From NCBI GenBank assembly GCA_036873755.1, contig JAVTVY010056984.1:62001-126000 (forward strand): DNA of 64,000 nucleotides, in the 5' to 3' direction. Under the pieces are notes generated by a model. The model did not search any database. It was not told the origin of the DNA and saw only the letters and a list, made by a program, of their open reading frames with translations. The stretch's first letter is position 1. The number at the start of each line of letters is the position of its first letter. The translations under genes and the position numbers were made by a program. This DNA is from Hanleya hanleyi. Its lineage: Eukaryota; Mollusca; Polyplacophora; Lepidopleurida; Hanleyidae. Shown here piece after piece: positions 22,656 through 33,050 of the stretch.

Positions 22656-23030
22656 AGTAGTATAGAGAAGACGGATAGGCTCAACTTTTCCAGTGAGATA
22701 ACTCTTGGTGCCCTTTTTCCCCGTGAGGTATAGGGAACTCCCCGTCATCTCCCCAAAGAGACTGAAAGCTACCTCCAACACAGGAGAGTTCCAATCTAGG
22801 GGGCACCACCAGCGCAAGGTCACTATAGTTCCGGCAAAGGGCCCCTGGGCATGTATTCTTCCGCGGTGATGCGGTCTGGTGGTGATGCGGTAGCTGGAAA
22901 AAGCTTCCGCGGAGAAAAAGTAGTCCCCAGACTTCAAATACGCTGCATGGTCCGATTGGATCAAGTGAGGTATCAAAGTGAAGCATTCGTGAAGGGGCAT
23001 CCAGTCATGGGTGGGTGTATGTAAAATTAG
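22656..23030. repeat. Element-C-type terminus (AGTAGTATAGAGAAGACGG) plus one satellite monomer
   Basis: The tip resembles the tip of element B (AGTAGTA start, ATAACTCTTG, GGGGGCACCACCAGC). It leads into one diverged 163-bp monomer at about 22,950-23,030. It is probably the left terminus of element C or of a related element. No matching right tip is in the window. Confidence 0.55.
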
Positions 23031-23830
23031 GATTTTTCCCGAAACTATAAAAAGCGGAACACGGACTTTACCCCTAAAATAGGGGAAAACACCTATCAAC
23101 CCTAGCCAAAAGGACTAATATCGGTCCCCGGGCTTATTGGGACCTGCCTATCAAGTCAATGGGGTGGGTGCATGTAAAATTAGGATTTTTGCCCGAAACT
23201 ATAAAAAGCGGAACAATCAACCCTAGCCAAAAGGGCTAATATCGGTCCCCGGGCTTATTGGCACCTGCCTATCAAGTCAATGGAGTGGGTGCATGTAAAA
23301 TTAGGATTTTTTCCCCAAACTATAAAAAGCGGAACACGGACTTTACCCCTAAAATAGGGGAAAACACCTATCAACCCTAGCCAAAAGGACTAATATCGGT
23401 CCCCGGGCTTATTGGCACCTGCCTATCAAGTCAATGGAGTGGGTGCATGTAAAATTAGGATTTTTTCCCCAAACTATAAAAAGCGGAACACGGACTTTAC
23501 CCCTAAAATAGGGGAAAACCCGTATCAACCCTAGCCAAAAGGGCTAATATCGGTCCCCGGGCTTATCGGGGCCTGCCTATCAAGTCAATGGGGTGGGTGC
23601 ATGTAAAATTAGGATTTTTTTCCCAAAATATAAAAAGCGGAACACGGACTGTACCCCAAAATAGGGAAAAACCCCTATCAGCTCTAGCCAAAAGGGCTAA
23701 TATCGGTCCCCGGGCTTTTCGGGGCCTGCCTATCAAGTCAATGGGGTTGGTGCATGTAAAATTAGGATTTTTTTCCGAAACTATAAAAAGCAGAACACGA
23801 ACTTTACCCCTACAATAGGGGTCTGTATTA
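23031..23830. repeat. ~155-bp tandem repeats
   Basis: Five to six units begin GGGTGCATGTAAAATTAGG (starts near 23,010, 23,163, 23,285, 23,445, 23,594 and 23,748); one is shortened by an internal deletion. Each full unit has a small hairpin, CCCCTAAAATAGGGG, and CGGTCCCCGGGCTTAT. Confidence 0.9.
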
Positions 23831-24739
23831 TACAATATAAGGGAAAATGCCTGTATGGGGTATGGGGATGGTCAATTTTTTTCGTGGGCTTTACTATGGC
23901 TTGTGGGGTCTCGTTTTTCTCGTCTCGCCAAGAAAATGACAATGGGAAGGGTCCCGGAGCGAATCGGTGAAATTTTTGAGAAAAGTCACCGAGGTCTGTA
24001 TATAGGCTCATACTGGCTATATGGGGGGAGGGGTGGTCAATTTTTTTTTGTGGGCGTTACTATGGGTTGTGGGGTCTCGTTTTTCTCGTCTCGCCAAGAA
24101 AATGACAATGGGAAGGGTACCGGAGCGAATCGGTGAAATTTTTGGGGAAAGTCACCGAGGTCTGTATATAGCCCCATGTAGTCCTATACTGGCTATATGG
24201 GGGTATAGGTTCAACCTGGGAAATTCACACACGTTCATTGTGATATGGGTTGTTTGGATTTGTTTTTCACGTCTCGTCATTTAGAACACGATGGGGAGGG
24301 TCTCGGAGCGCAACGGTGAAATTTTTGGAAAAGTACCATATAGCCCATATAGTCCCATACTGGCTATAGGTTCAACCTGGGAAATTCACACACGTTCATT
24401 GTGATATGGGTTGTTTGGATTTGTTTTTCACGTCTCGTCATTTAGAACACGATGGGAAGGGTTTCGAAGCAAAACGGTCAAATTTTTGGAAAAGTACCGG
24501 GTAGGTCTGTATATAGGCTCATATAGCTCCATACTATATAAAAATATATATCGTATGAGGTCTTGTTTTGAAGCTCTCGCGGAGGAGCATCCGACTGCAC
24601 TAATGGTTCGTCCGTTTTCAATATTTTGCCCATGCGCAGTTTGGCCGTAGTATAGAAAGCAGGCATTTTGGGGGGTACGTGGGGTGTGTTTGGGGTAGAG
24701 ATGGACCGCTATGGGTCTGAATGGGTCGTGAGAGGTATC

Positions 24740-25440
24740 AAAGTGAAGCTTGTGGGAGGAAGAGTCAGGATGGTGTGTTTTTAAGTGCAAGTCTCGTCAA
24801 TCTGCGCATGCGCAGTTGGTTGTAGTAAGTAAAGTTGCCATTTTGGGGCAGTACAAGAGCGTATTTGGGGTAGAGATGCACCATCCTTGGTCCGAATGCG
24901 TCCTGGGAGGTGTCATTTTGTAGCTCTCAGGGTGTAGCCCCCGATTTGGGGGCTTCCCACATCACCTGTGACGTCATCAGTATGAGTAGTAGCGAAAGTG
25001 GCCATTTTAGGGCACTGAAGGATGAATTTTGGGGTAGAGAGGGACCATCCTTGGTCCGAATGCGTCGTGGGAGGTGTCATCTTGTAGCTCTCGGGGGCAC
25101 ATCCCGATTTGAGGGATGTTCACGTTATCTGTGACGTCATCAATACGAGTAGTAACGAAAGTGGGCAATTTGGGGCAGTGAAGGATGGTATTTGGTGTAG
25201 AGATGGACCATCCTTGGTCCGAATGCGTCGTGGGAGGTGTCATGTTGTAGCTCTCGGGGTGTACACCCCGATTTGAGGCATGTCCGCAGCATCTGTGACG
25301 TCATTGGTGACGTCATCAGTACGAGTAGTAGCGAAAGCGGGTATTTTGAGGCAGTGAAGGAAGGTATTTGGTGTAGAGATGGACCATCCTTGGTCCGAAT
25401 GCGTCGTGCGAGGTGTCATCTTGTAGCAACGCCCGCCAAC
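24740..25440. repeat. CRE modules, left arm of element C
   Basis: Four tandem modules with TGACGTCA sites and GTAGTAGCGAAAGTGG, mirrored at 31,175-31,860. One NRF-1 palindrome lies near 24,801. Confidence 0.8.
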
Positions 25441-25629
25441 ACCAAGCTCAATGCTTCAACGCCCTGGTGAAATAGCTCGAAGCTCTGATTTTCTAGATAT
25501 TCCATGGAATTGTCACTCATTCTTCGAAATGCAGTGACGTCCGTCGTGACGCCTTAACAGACCGGAGAGAGTACAACAACAAGGATGAGACATGAGAGAA
25601 CAACAACAACAAGAAGTTTTTTCATATAG

Positions 25630-25635
25630 TTTATT
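25630..25635 (-). terminator. Polyadenylation signal of left zinc-finger gene
   Basis: AATAAA on the minus strand in the GAGAATAAACTATATG context, about 245 bases past the stop at 25,881. The right-arm counterpart is at 30,970. Confidence 0.6.
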
Positions 25636-25880
25636 CTCCCCAATGTTACATCATATCCACGCTGGGGGAGCCGCGTTGGGTATATTTACAATTGAAGAAG
25701 ACTCTTGTCCAATCAGAGGCCACCATTTGCATCTGTCATATTCGTTCCTGTCCGTTAGATGTATTCTTGTCCAATCAGAAGTCTCCATTTCAGAAAGTTC
25801 CATCTTCGGTCATGTTCGCTTTGAACCGTTTATTCTAATCATCGTCAGGCAGCCCAGGATACCGTTGAGGCAACATATCC

Positions 25881-26840
25881 TCAGATAGTTGTTTGTGCAT
25901 TCTGAGTATCTATCAGTGCATGGGTGAAAAGATTCCGTAATTTGGTCACGAAGAACGTAACATTGGTCACCCTCTCCACTGTCCACTTGGTGTTGGGGCG
26001 TTGTTGTTGGGCCCATTCCAAGGGATCCACGGTGTTCAGTTTCTCCAGCATCGCCTCTAGCGACGCCCGGTTAATGATGGTAAACGGTTGGTCAAATACC
26101 CGGATGTTACTGCTCGGGTAAAAATATCGGACTTGATCTGTGTCCTTATGCTGTAGCACATAACCAAACGCCAGATTCAACTTGAAGGCCGTAGTTTGAT
26201 CGTTGAAGATGGCTTCCACGTAGTTGCGTAGACGGGTGAGGTGAGTCAGTCGGAAATTGTAGATATCTTGAATAGGGCGATGACGGTGGAAACAGTGCCG
26301 TATCATGGGCCAATGGCGCTGATAGATGTCACTCACTGGATGGGCGTCCTGTAAGAGATCGCTGGGAACATCCACCGCATCTTCCAGAAAATGTTCGTTG
26401 TTGTCAGGCGTATGACTGGGAACAGTAATGCTAGGCACCGGCTGGATATCTAGGCTCTTCTGAACTGCGGGTATAGACGGGCTCTCCGTGATCGCATCAC
26501 CAGTGGCATTCGTCTCCCCGGGCTCATCTTCACTAGGTCTGACCCTCATGGGTGCCTCTTTAGTGGAAAGTTGTCGCTCATACCGTGGTGATGGACTATG
26601 AATCAAACGTTGGTGCTGTCTTAACTGACTGGGTCGTTTGAAGAGTTGACCACAAGCGTTACATTGTTCTGTCGCGCCTTCGTGGAATGAGCGTTCGTGG
26701 CGCAGTAAATGATCCTCCCGATTGAATGACCGTGCGCAGGTTGTACAAGTATACCGAGCATCGTTGTGGGTGGAGGCCTCGTGGCGTCGTATATTATCTA
26801 GACGAGTAAACAGCTTCTGGCAAGTTGTGCAAGAGAACAT
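25881..26840 (-). CDS. C2H2 zinc-finger protein, intact outer copy, left arm of element C
   Basis: A 319-aa protein. Three C2H2 fingers lie within the first 80 residues (CTTCQKLF...H, CTTCARSF...H, CNACGQLF...H). A low-complexity acidic linker follows, then a conserved C-terminal domain with YNFRLTHLTRLRNYVEAIF, KLNLAFGYVLQHKDTDQVRY and RPNTKWTVERVTNVTFFVT. The start is set at ATG 26,840 because the TATA box (26,885-26,892) lies only about 45 bases upstream; an extension further 5' would use a non-ATG codon inside the promoter. I recall the C-terminal domain from N-terminal parts of large Polinton-like or virus-like proteins in cnidarians and molluscs; this is from memory. The last 14 or so residues differ from the right-arm copy because a roughly 19-bp deletion removed its stop. 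Likely a nuclear DNA-binding protein. Confidence 0.8.
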   Translation of the reverse strand: MFSCTTCQKLFTRLDNIRRHEASTHNDARYTCTTCARSFNREDHLLRHERSFHEGATEQCNACGQLFKRPSQLRQHQRLIHSPSPRYERQLSTKEAPMRVRPSEDEPGETNATGDAITESPSIPAVQKSLDIQPVPSITVPSHTPDNNEHFLEDAVDVPSDLLQDAHPVSDIYQRHWPMIRHCFHRHRPIQDIYNFRLTHLTRLRNYVEAIFNDQTTAFKLNLAFGYVLQHKDTDQVRYFYPSSNIRVFDQPFTIINRASLEAMLEKLNTVDPLEWAQQQRPNTKWTVERVTNVTFFVTKLRNLFTHALIDTQNAQTTI

Positions 26841-26884
26841 ATCGCCGGTGGATCTGGAAATGATGAATGCCGTAAAAATTCCCA

Positions 26885-26892
26885 CTTTTATA
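26885..26892 (-). promoter_or_regulatory. TATA box of left outer zinc-finger gene
   Basis: TATAAAAG on the minus strand, 45 bases upstream of the ATG and directly downstream of the 20-bp repeat array. Confidence 0.75.
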
Positions 26893-27060
26893 CGTTTTTC
26901 CGTGACATTCGTGTCTTTTCGGCAACCTCCGTGTCTCTTCGGTCACCTCCGTGTCCTTTCGGTGACGTCCGTGACTCTTCGGGCACCTCCATGTCTCTTC
27001 GGTAACCTCCGTGACATCTTCGGTCATCTCCGTGTCTCTTCGGTCACCTCCGTACCGTCA
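26893..27060 (-). promoter_or_regulatory. 20-bp direct-repeat array upstream of left outer zinc-finger gene
   Basis: About eight units close to ACGGAGGTGACCGAAGAGAC, mirror image of 29,530-29,690. The fixed period and position next to the TATA box suggest a binding-site array. Confidence 0.75.
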
Positions 27061-27110
27061 ACGATCAGCATGTAGACATATAGAGTATGTACGGCATGTT
27101 ATGGTATTCA

Positions 27111-28019
27111 TCAGTGCATCAGTGACGCATTCAGCCGATGGGGGTGGTCGGTCAGCTTGGTAACGAAAAACGTAACATTGGTCCCCCTCTCTACGACCCA
27201 TTGTGTGTTGGGGCGTTGTTGTTGGGCCCATTCCAAGGGATCCACGGTGTCCAGTTTCTCCAGCATCGTCTCTAGCGACGCCCGGTTAATGATGGTAAAC
27301 GGTTGGTCAAATACCCGGATGTTACTGCTCGGGTAAAAATATCGGGCTTGGTCTGTGTCCTTATGCTGTAGCACATAACCAAACGCCAGATTCAACTGTA
27401 GGCCGTAGTTTGATCGTTGAAGATGGCTTCCACGTAGCTGCGTAGACGGGCGAGGTCGGTCAGTCGGAAATTGTAGATATCTTGAATAGGGCGATGACGG
27501 TAGAAACAGTGCCGGATCATGGGCCAATGGCGCCGATAGATGTCACTCATTGGATGGTCTTCATGTAACAGATCGCTAGGAACATTTATGGGTTCGTCCA
27601 CGAAGTGTACTTTGCCCTCCACGTCGTACAAAATCTGGCCCAAGGTCTTGTCGTCGGAATTTGACTGTTGAATTAGGGCGACATCATGATCGGCCCTCGT
27701 GCGATGGGTGGGAGTTCCCCGTCTCGATATTGGTGCCTCCGGCCTGTTCTACCTGCAAACGTGGCTGCGGAACATGGTGTCGTGTGCGTTGGTGCCGCAG
27801 CAACTGACTGGTCAGTTTAAAAAGCCGACCACATTCTTCGCATGGACGCTTGGGTACTTTATGGCGTGCACGTGTGTGGCGCTGTACATGATCCGGGTGC
27901 TGAAACGACTGTACATATCGTACAGCTATACCGGGCGGTTCCTTCGTGCTTGGTAGCCTCATGGCGGCGCAAGTCGTGCAGACGAGTGAATGATTTCGAG
28001 CACGTAGTACAAGTGAACA
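27111..28019 (-). pseudogene. Broken inner zinc-finger gene, left arm of element C
   Basis: Three frames in order (28,019-27,684; 27,643-27,392; 27,400-27,111) carry the fingers (CEECGRLFKLTSQLLRHQ), the middle region (PSDLLHEDHPMSDIYRRHW) and the end of the conserved domain (LNLAFGYVLQHKDTDQARY). Frame changes lie near the first finger, near 27,650 and near 27,400. Homology to the right-arm copy stops just upstream of the ATG (about 28,030), so this copy has also lost its promoter and repeat array. Confidence 0.8.
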
Positions 28020-28028
28020 TCTTGGTGG

Positions 28029-28110
28029 AACTGACCTTTGACCCCGGCGCACAATTTTATCCGGTTTTGTTAGCGCGCGCCGGGGTCAAAGGTCAGTTCC
28101 GGTCACGTGA
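28029..28110. promoter_or_regulatory. Inverted repeat with two DR1 motifs at the centre of element C
   Basis: GAACTGACCTTTGACCCCGG and its reverse complement flank a short spacer (28,031-28,100), followed by a GGTCACGTGA E-box. The same DR1-type motif occurs mirrored at the centre of element B. Confidence 0.7.
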
Positions 28111-28156
28111 ATGGAAGCGGAAGTGACCTCACAGAGGTCATATGCAAATGTCACTT

Positions 28157-28245
28157 CCGAGCTCTGAGCTCCACACGCTTTGAGCTCCAAGAGCTCTGAT
28201 CCAAGAGCTCTGCCACACGGGAGCTCCAACCACCACCACCACCAC
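28157..28245. repeat. GAGCTC cluster and (CAC)n
   Basis: Five GAGCTC/GAGCTCC motifs and a CACCACCACCACCACC run, in the spacer between the two arms of element C. Confidence 0.65.
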
Positions 28246-28365
28246 CGGGCGAGGTCCGCAATCTTCAGTCCGTGTCTTTTCGGTGACGGAGAGTGAACAT
28301 GATAGCACATGTACTGACCTGTCTCCCACAATGTCATTCACTTCCGAGTCCCTTCGGTCACTTCC

Positions 28366-28495
28366 CGAAAAGACACGGAGGTGCCCGAAGATGTCACGGA
28401 GGTCACCGAAGATTGTCACGGAGGTGCCCGAAGAGACACGGAGGTAACCGAAGATGTCACGGAGATCACCGAAGAGACACGGAGGTGCCCGAACA
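28366..28495 (+). promoter_or_regulatory. 20-bp direct-repeat array upstream of right inner zinc-finger gene
   Basis: Six to seven units close to CACGGAGGTGCCCGAAGAGA, ending about 20 bases before the TATA box. Homologous to the arrays at 26.9 and 29.5 kb. Confidence 0.75.
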
Positions 28496-28513
28496 TGATA
28501 CCAGCTAGCGTGC

Positions 28514-28521
28514 TATAAAAG
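28514..28521 (+). promoter_or_regulatory. TATA box of right inner zinc-finger gene
   Basis: CTATAAAAGGGAAGC, about 50 bases upstream of the ATG at 28,567. Confidence 0.7.
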
Positions 28522-28566
28522 GGAAGCGGCCTGGCCGTTTCATCAGACACTCTGTCAACCACCAAG

Positions 28567-29480
28567 ATGTTCACTCGTACTACGTGCTCGAAATCATTCA
28601 CTCGTCTGCACGACTTGCGCCGCTATGAGGCTACCAAGCACGAAGGAACCGCCCGGTATAGCTGTACGATATGTACACTGTCGTTTCAGCGCCCGGACCA
28701 TTTACAGTGCCACACACGTGCACGCCATGAAGTACCCAAACGTCCATGCGAAGAATGTGGTCGGCTTTTCAAACTGACCAGTCAGTTGCTGCGACACCAA
28801 CGCACACGACACCCTGTTCCACAGCCACGTTTGCAGGTAGAAGAGCCCGGGGGCACCAATATCGAGACAGGGGGAACTCCCACCCATCGCACGAGGGCCG
28901 ATCATGATGTCGCCCTAATTCAACGACAAGACCTTGGGCCAGATTTTGTACGACGTGGAGGGAAAAGTACATTTCGTGGACGAACCCATAAATGTTCCTA
29001 GCGATCTGTTACACGAAGACCATCCAATGAGTGACCTCCATCGGCACCATTGCCGCATTGGCCCATGATCCGGCACTGTTTCTACCGTCATCGCCCTATT
29101 CAAGATATCTACAATTTCCGACTGACCGACCTCGCCCGTCTACGCAGCTACGTGGAAGCCATCTTCAACGATCAAACTACGGCCTTCAAGTTGAATCTGG
29201 CGTTTGGTTATGTGCTACAGCATAAGGACACAGACCAAGCCCGATATTTTTACCCGAGCAGTAACATCCGGGTATTTGACCAACCGTTCACCATCATTAA
29301 CCGGGCGTCGCGCTAGAGACGATGCTGGAGAAACTGGACACCATGGATCCCTTGGAATGGGCCCAACAACAACGCCCCAACACACAATGGGTCGTAGAGA
29401 GGGTGACCAATGTTACGTTTTTCGTTACCAAGCTGACCGACCACCCCCATCGGCTGAATGCGTCACTCATGCACTGATGA
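28567..29480 (+). pseudogene. Broken inner zinc-finger gene, right arm of element C
   Basis: The first 144 codons from ATG 28,567 give a degenerate first finger (TTCSKSF; its first Cys context is altered) and two good C2H2 fingers, then run out of frame near 28,920 and stop at 29,001. The middle and conserved domain continue in another frame (29,050-29,316). A two-base insertion near 29,310, absent from the other three copies, shifts the frame again before the C terminus. It keeps its promoter and array but cannot make the full protein. Confidence 0.8.
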
Positions 29481-29529
29481 ATACCATAACATGCCGTACA
29501 TACTCTATATGTCTACATGCTGATCGTCG

Positions 29530-29690
29530 ACGGTACGGAGGTGACCGAAGAGACACGGAGATGACCGAAGATGTCACGGAGGTTACCGAAGGAACACAGA
29601 GGTGCCCGAAGAGTCACGGACGTCACCGAAAAGACACGGAGATGACCGAAGAGACACGGAGGTTGCCGAAAAGACACGAATGGCACGGAA
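29530..29690 (+). promoter_or_regulatory. 20-bp direct-repeat array upstream of right outer zinc-finger gene
   Basis: Seven to eight head-to-tail units close to ACGGAGGTGACCGAAGAGAC, exactly 20 bases apart except one of 21. Positions 1-5 and CCGAA vary least. The array ends next to the TATA box. Confidence 0.8.
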
Positions 29691-29695
29691 AAACG

Positions 29696-29703
29696 TATAA
29701 AAG
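29696..29703 (+). promoter_or_regulatory. TATA box of right outer zinc-finger gene
   Basis: TATAAAAG, 45 bases upstream of the ATG at 29,748. Confidence 0.75.
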
Positions 29704-29747
29704 TGGGAATTTTTACAGCATTCATCATTTCCAGATCCACAGCCGAT

Positions 29748-30671
29748 ATGTTCTCTTGCACAACTTGCCAGAAGCTGTTTACTCGTCTAGATAATTTACG
29801 ACGCCACGAGGCCTCCACCCACAACGATGCTCGGTATACTTGTACAACCTGCGCACGGTCATTCAATCGGGAGGATCATTTACTGCGCCACGAACGCTCA
29901 TTCCACGAGGGCGCGACGGAACAATGTAACGGTTGTGGTCAACTCTTCAAACGACCCAGTCAGTTAAGACAGCACCAACGTTTGATTCATAGTCCATCAC
30001 CACGGTATGAGCGACAACTTTCCACTAAAGAGGCACCCATGAGGGTCAGACCTAGTGAAGATGAGCCCGGGAAGACGAATGCCACTGGTGATGCGATCAC
30101 GGAGAGCCCGTCTATACCCAGAGTTCAGAAGAGCCCAGATATCCAACCGGTGCCTAGCATTACTGTTCCCAGTCATACGCCTGACAACAACGAACATTTT
30201 CTGGAAGATGCGGTGGATGTTCCTAGCGATCTCTTACAGGACGCCCATCCAGTGAGTGACATCTATCAGCGCCATTGGCCCATGATACGGCACTGTTTCC
30301 ACCGTCATCGCCCTATTCAAGATATCTACAATTTCCGACTGACTGACCTCACCCGTCTACGCAACTACGTGGAAGCCATCTTCAACGATCAAACTACGGC
30401 CTTCAAGTTGAATCTGGCGTTTGGTTATGTGCTACAGCATAAGGACACAGATCAAGTCCGATATTTTTACCCGAGCAGTAACATCCGGGTATTTGACCAA
30501 CCGTTTACCATCATTAACCGGGCGTCGCTAGAGGCGATGCTGGAGAAACTGGACACCGTGGATCCCTTGGAATGGGCCCAACAACAACGCCCCAACACCA
30601 AGTGGACAGTGGAGAGGATGACCAGTGTTACGTTCTTCGTGACCAAATTACGGAATCTTCCCATCGGGTGA
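29748..30671 (+). CDS. C2H2 zinc-finger protein, intact outer copy, right arm of element C
   Basis: A 307-aa protein, almost identical to the left outer copy: three C2H2 fingers in residues 1-80, an acidic linker, then the conserved domain ending TFFVTKLRNLPIG. The start is ATG 29,748; the frame extends 15 codons further 5' only through the TATA region with no ATG. The domain C-terminal to the fingers is not a known effector domain to me. I recall it from large proteins of Polinton-like elements. Both outer copies are open while both inner copies are broken, suggesting either recent arm-to-arm conversion or selection. AATAAA follows at 30,970. Confidence 0.8.
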   Translation: MFSCTTCQKLFTRLDNLRRHEASTHNDARYTCTTCARSFNREDHLLRHERSFHEGATEQCNGCGQLFKRPSQLRQHQRLIHSPSPRYERQLSTKEAPMRVRPSEDEPGKTNATGDAITESPSIPRVQKSPDIQPVPSITVPSHTPDNNEHFLEDAVDVPSDLLQDAHPVSDIYQRHWPMIRHCFHRHRPIQDIYNFRLTDLTRLRNYVEAIFNDQTTAFKLNLAFGYVLQHKDTDQVRYFYPSSNIRVFDQPFTIINRASLEAMLEKLDTVDPLEWAQQQRPNTKWTVERMTSVTFFVTKLRNLPIG

Positions 30672-30969
30672 ATGTATTCACCCATGCACTGATAGATACT
30701 CAGAATGCACAAACAACTATCTGAGGATATGTTGCCTCAACGGTATCCTGGGCTGCCCGACGAGGATTAGAATAAACGGTTCAAAGCGAACATGACCGAA
30801 GATGGAACTTTCTGAAATGGAGACTTCTGATTGGACAAGAATACATCTAACAGACAGGAACGAATATGACAGATGCAAATGGTGGCCTCTGATTGGACAA
30901 GAGTCTTCTTGAATTGTAAATATACCCAACGCGGCTCCCCTAGCGTGGGTATGATGTAACTTTGGGGAG

Positions 30970-30975
30970 AATAAA
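30970..30975 (+). terminator. Polyadenylation signal of right zinc-finger gene
   Basis: AATAAA about 300 bases past the stop at 30,671, in the same context as 25,630 (minus) and the gene-less modules of element B. Confidence 0.6.
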
Positions 30976-31174
30976 CTATATGAAAAAACTTCTTCTTGTT
31001 GTTCTCTCATGTCTCATCCTTGTTGTTGTACTCTCTCCGGTCTGTTAAGGCGTAACGACGGACGTCACTGCATTTCGAAGAATGAGTGACAATTCCATGG
31101 AATATCTAGAAAATCAGAGCTTCTGAGCTATTTCACCAGGGCGTTGAAGCATTGAGCTTGATGTTGGCGGGCGT

Positions 31175-31860
31175 TGCTACAAGATGACACCTCACACGAC
31201 GCATTCGGACCAAGGATGGTCCATCTCTACACCAAATACCTTCCTTCACTGCCTCAAAATACCCGCTTTCGCTACTACTCGTACTGATGACGTCACCAAT
31301 GACGTCACAGATGCTGCGGACATGCCTCAAATCAGGGTGTACACCCCCGAGATCTACAGGACACCTCCCACGATGCATTCGGACCAAGGATGGTCCATCT
31401 CTACACCAAATACCATCCTTCACGGCCCCAAAATGCCCACTTTCGCTACTACTCGTATTGATGACGTCACCAATGACGTGACAGATGACGTGAACATCCC
31501 TCAAATCGGGATGTGCCCCAGAGAGCTACAAGATGACACCTCCCACGACGCATTCGGATCAAGGATGGTCCCTCTCTACCCCAAAATTCATCCTTCAGTG
31601 CCCTAAAATGCCCACTTTCGCTACTACTCGTACTGAGGACGTCACCGATGACGTCACAGGTGACGTGGGAAGCCCCCAAATCGAGGTCTACACCCCGAGA
31701 GCTACAAAATGACACCTCCCAGGACGCATTCGGACCAAGGATGGTGCATCTCTACCCCAAATACCTTCTTGTACTGCCCCAAAATGGCAACTTTACTTAC
31801 TACAACCAACTGCGCATGCGCAGATTGACGAGACTTGCACTTAAAAACACACCATACTGA
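31175..31860. repeat. CRE modules, right arm of element C
   Basis: Mirror of 24,740-25,440. TGACGTCA pairs occur near 31,287-31,310 and 31,460-31,490, with one NRF-1 palindrome near 31,812. Confidence 0.8.
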
Positions 31861-32377
31861 CTCTTCACTTTGATACCTCCCACGACCCATTCAGATCCAT
31901 AGCGGCCCATCTCTACCCCAAACACACCCTACGTACCCCCCAAAATGCCTGCTTTCTATACTACAGCCAAACTGCGCATGCGCAAAATATTGAAAATGGA
32001 CGAACCATTAGTGCTGTCGGATGCTCCTCCACGAGAGCTTCAAAACAAGACCTCATACGACACTATAGGATCATTAGGGGCTCACCTAGACCCCAAAACG
32101 TCAACACAGTATGGGCCTATACCCCCATAGCCATGCAGTATAGGCCTATGGGCTTACCCAGGCCTCGGTGAACTTTTTCCAAAAATTTCACCATTTCGTC
32201 TCAAAACCCTTCCCATCGTGTTCTAAATGACGAGACGTGAAAAACAAATCCAAACAACCCATTTCACAATGAACGTATGTGAATTTCACAGGTTGAACCT
32301 ATACCCCCCATATACATATATAGTATGGAGCTATATGAGCCTATATACAGACCTACCCGGTACTTTTCCAAAAAATT

Positions 32378-32669
32378 AAACATTTATAAATAATGTTGGT
32401 GTTTATTATCAAATCAAACCTGTTATCACTTAATGCCATAATTCCTCCATTTGGAGATCTACTGCAAACAAAATTATCTCCCCTGATCGCTGCGTCGATC
32501 GTCCGCCAGGTGGCGTGCTCTCCGCGCATGTCCATTCCTCTTTTTCCCATGCTGTGCAAGACCTGTTTTGAGTCGAGGCCGAGCAAAGAGGGGAGGATGG
32601 GTTGGGCAAATCAATCGTTGATAACAGGTTTGATTTGATAATAAACACCAACATTATTTATAAATGTTT
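32378..32669. repeat. Hairpin module with 51-bp perfect inverted repeats at the left end of the DIRS element
   Basis: 32,378-32,428 and 32,619-32,669 are perfect reverse complements. The interior (32,419-32,573) is the reverse complement of the right end of the element (about 38,700-38,860). It is therefore a small self-complementary derivative of the DIRS terminus, either part of the element's split/complementary repeat system or a nested non-autonomous copy. Confidence 0.85.
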
Positions 32670-32672
32670 AAT

Positions 32673-32712
32673 GTTTATTTCTCAAATCTTCACCTGTTAT
32701 CACTTAATGCCA
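32673..32712. repeat. Left 40-bp inverted terminal repeat of the DIRS element
   Basis: Perfect reverse complement of 38,841-38,880 (CTCAAATCTTCACCTG core). Confidence 0.9.
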
Positions 32713-33050
32713 GACTCCCAACAGAGGAGGTTGGGTAGCCGGCCTTGTGACTTGCTTTTGGATTAAGCGGAGCACGCCCTGTTCTGATTTTGTAAATCTA
32801 ATACGCCTAGTAATATCATGATAATTCCCGTGTCGTATAGAAGCGTAGGGAGCTCAAGGTATTACAAGTAATGCGGTGAGATGTGGACTGTGTTCCTACC
32901 ATATGTTCGCATACTTGGCTAGATAATCAGATGCCATCGTGATGCCTTGAAGTCCCTTCGTCTCTGACATGGTCTGTCTTCTATACTTACCGAATTGTCG
33001 GGATCTTGCTTGCTTGAGCGGCGCCCCCCCCCCTCTTTTCTTGATGGAAA

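Noticed and set aside
26885..26885. Upstream start for the zinc-finger proteins (15 extra residues)
   Set aside because: The extension begins at a non-ATG codon inside the TATA region; the ATG at 26,840 (and 29,748) is the first plausible start.
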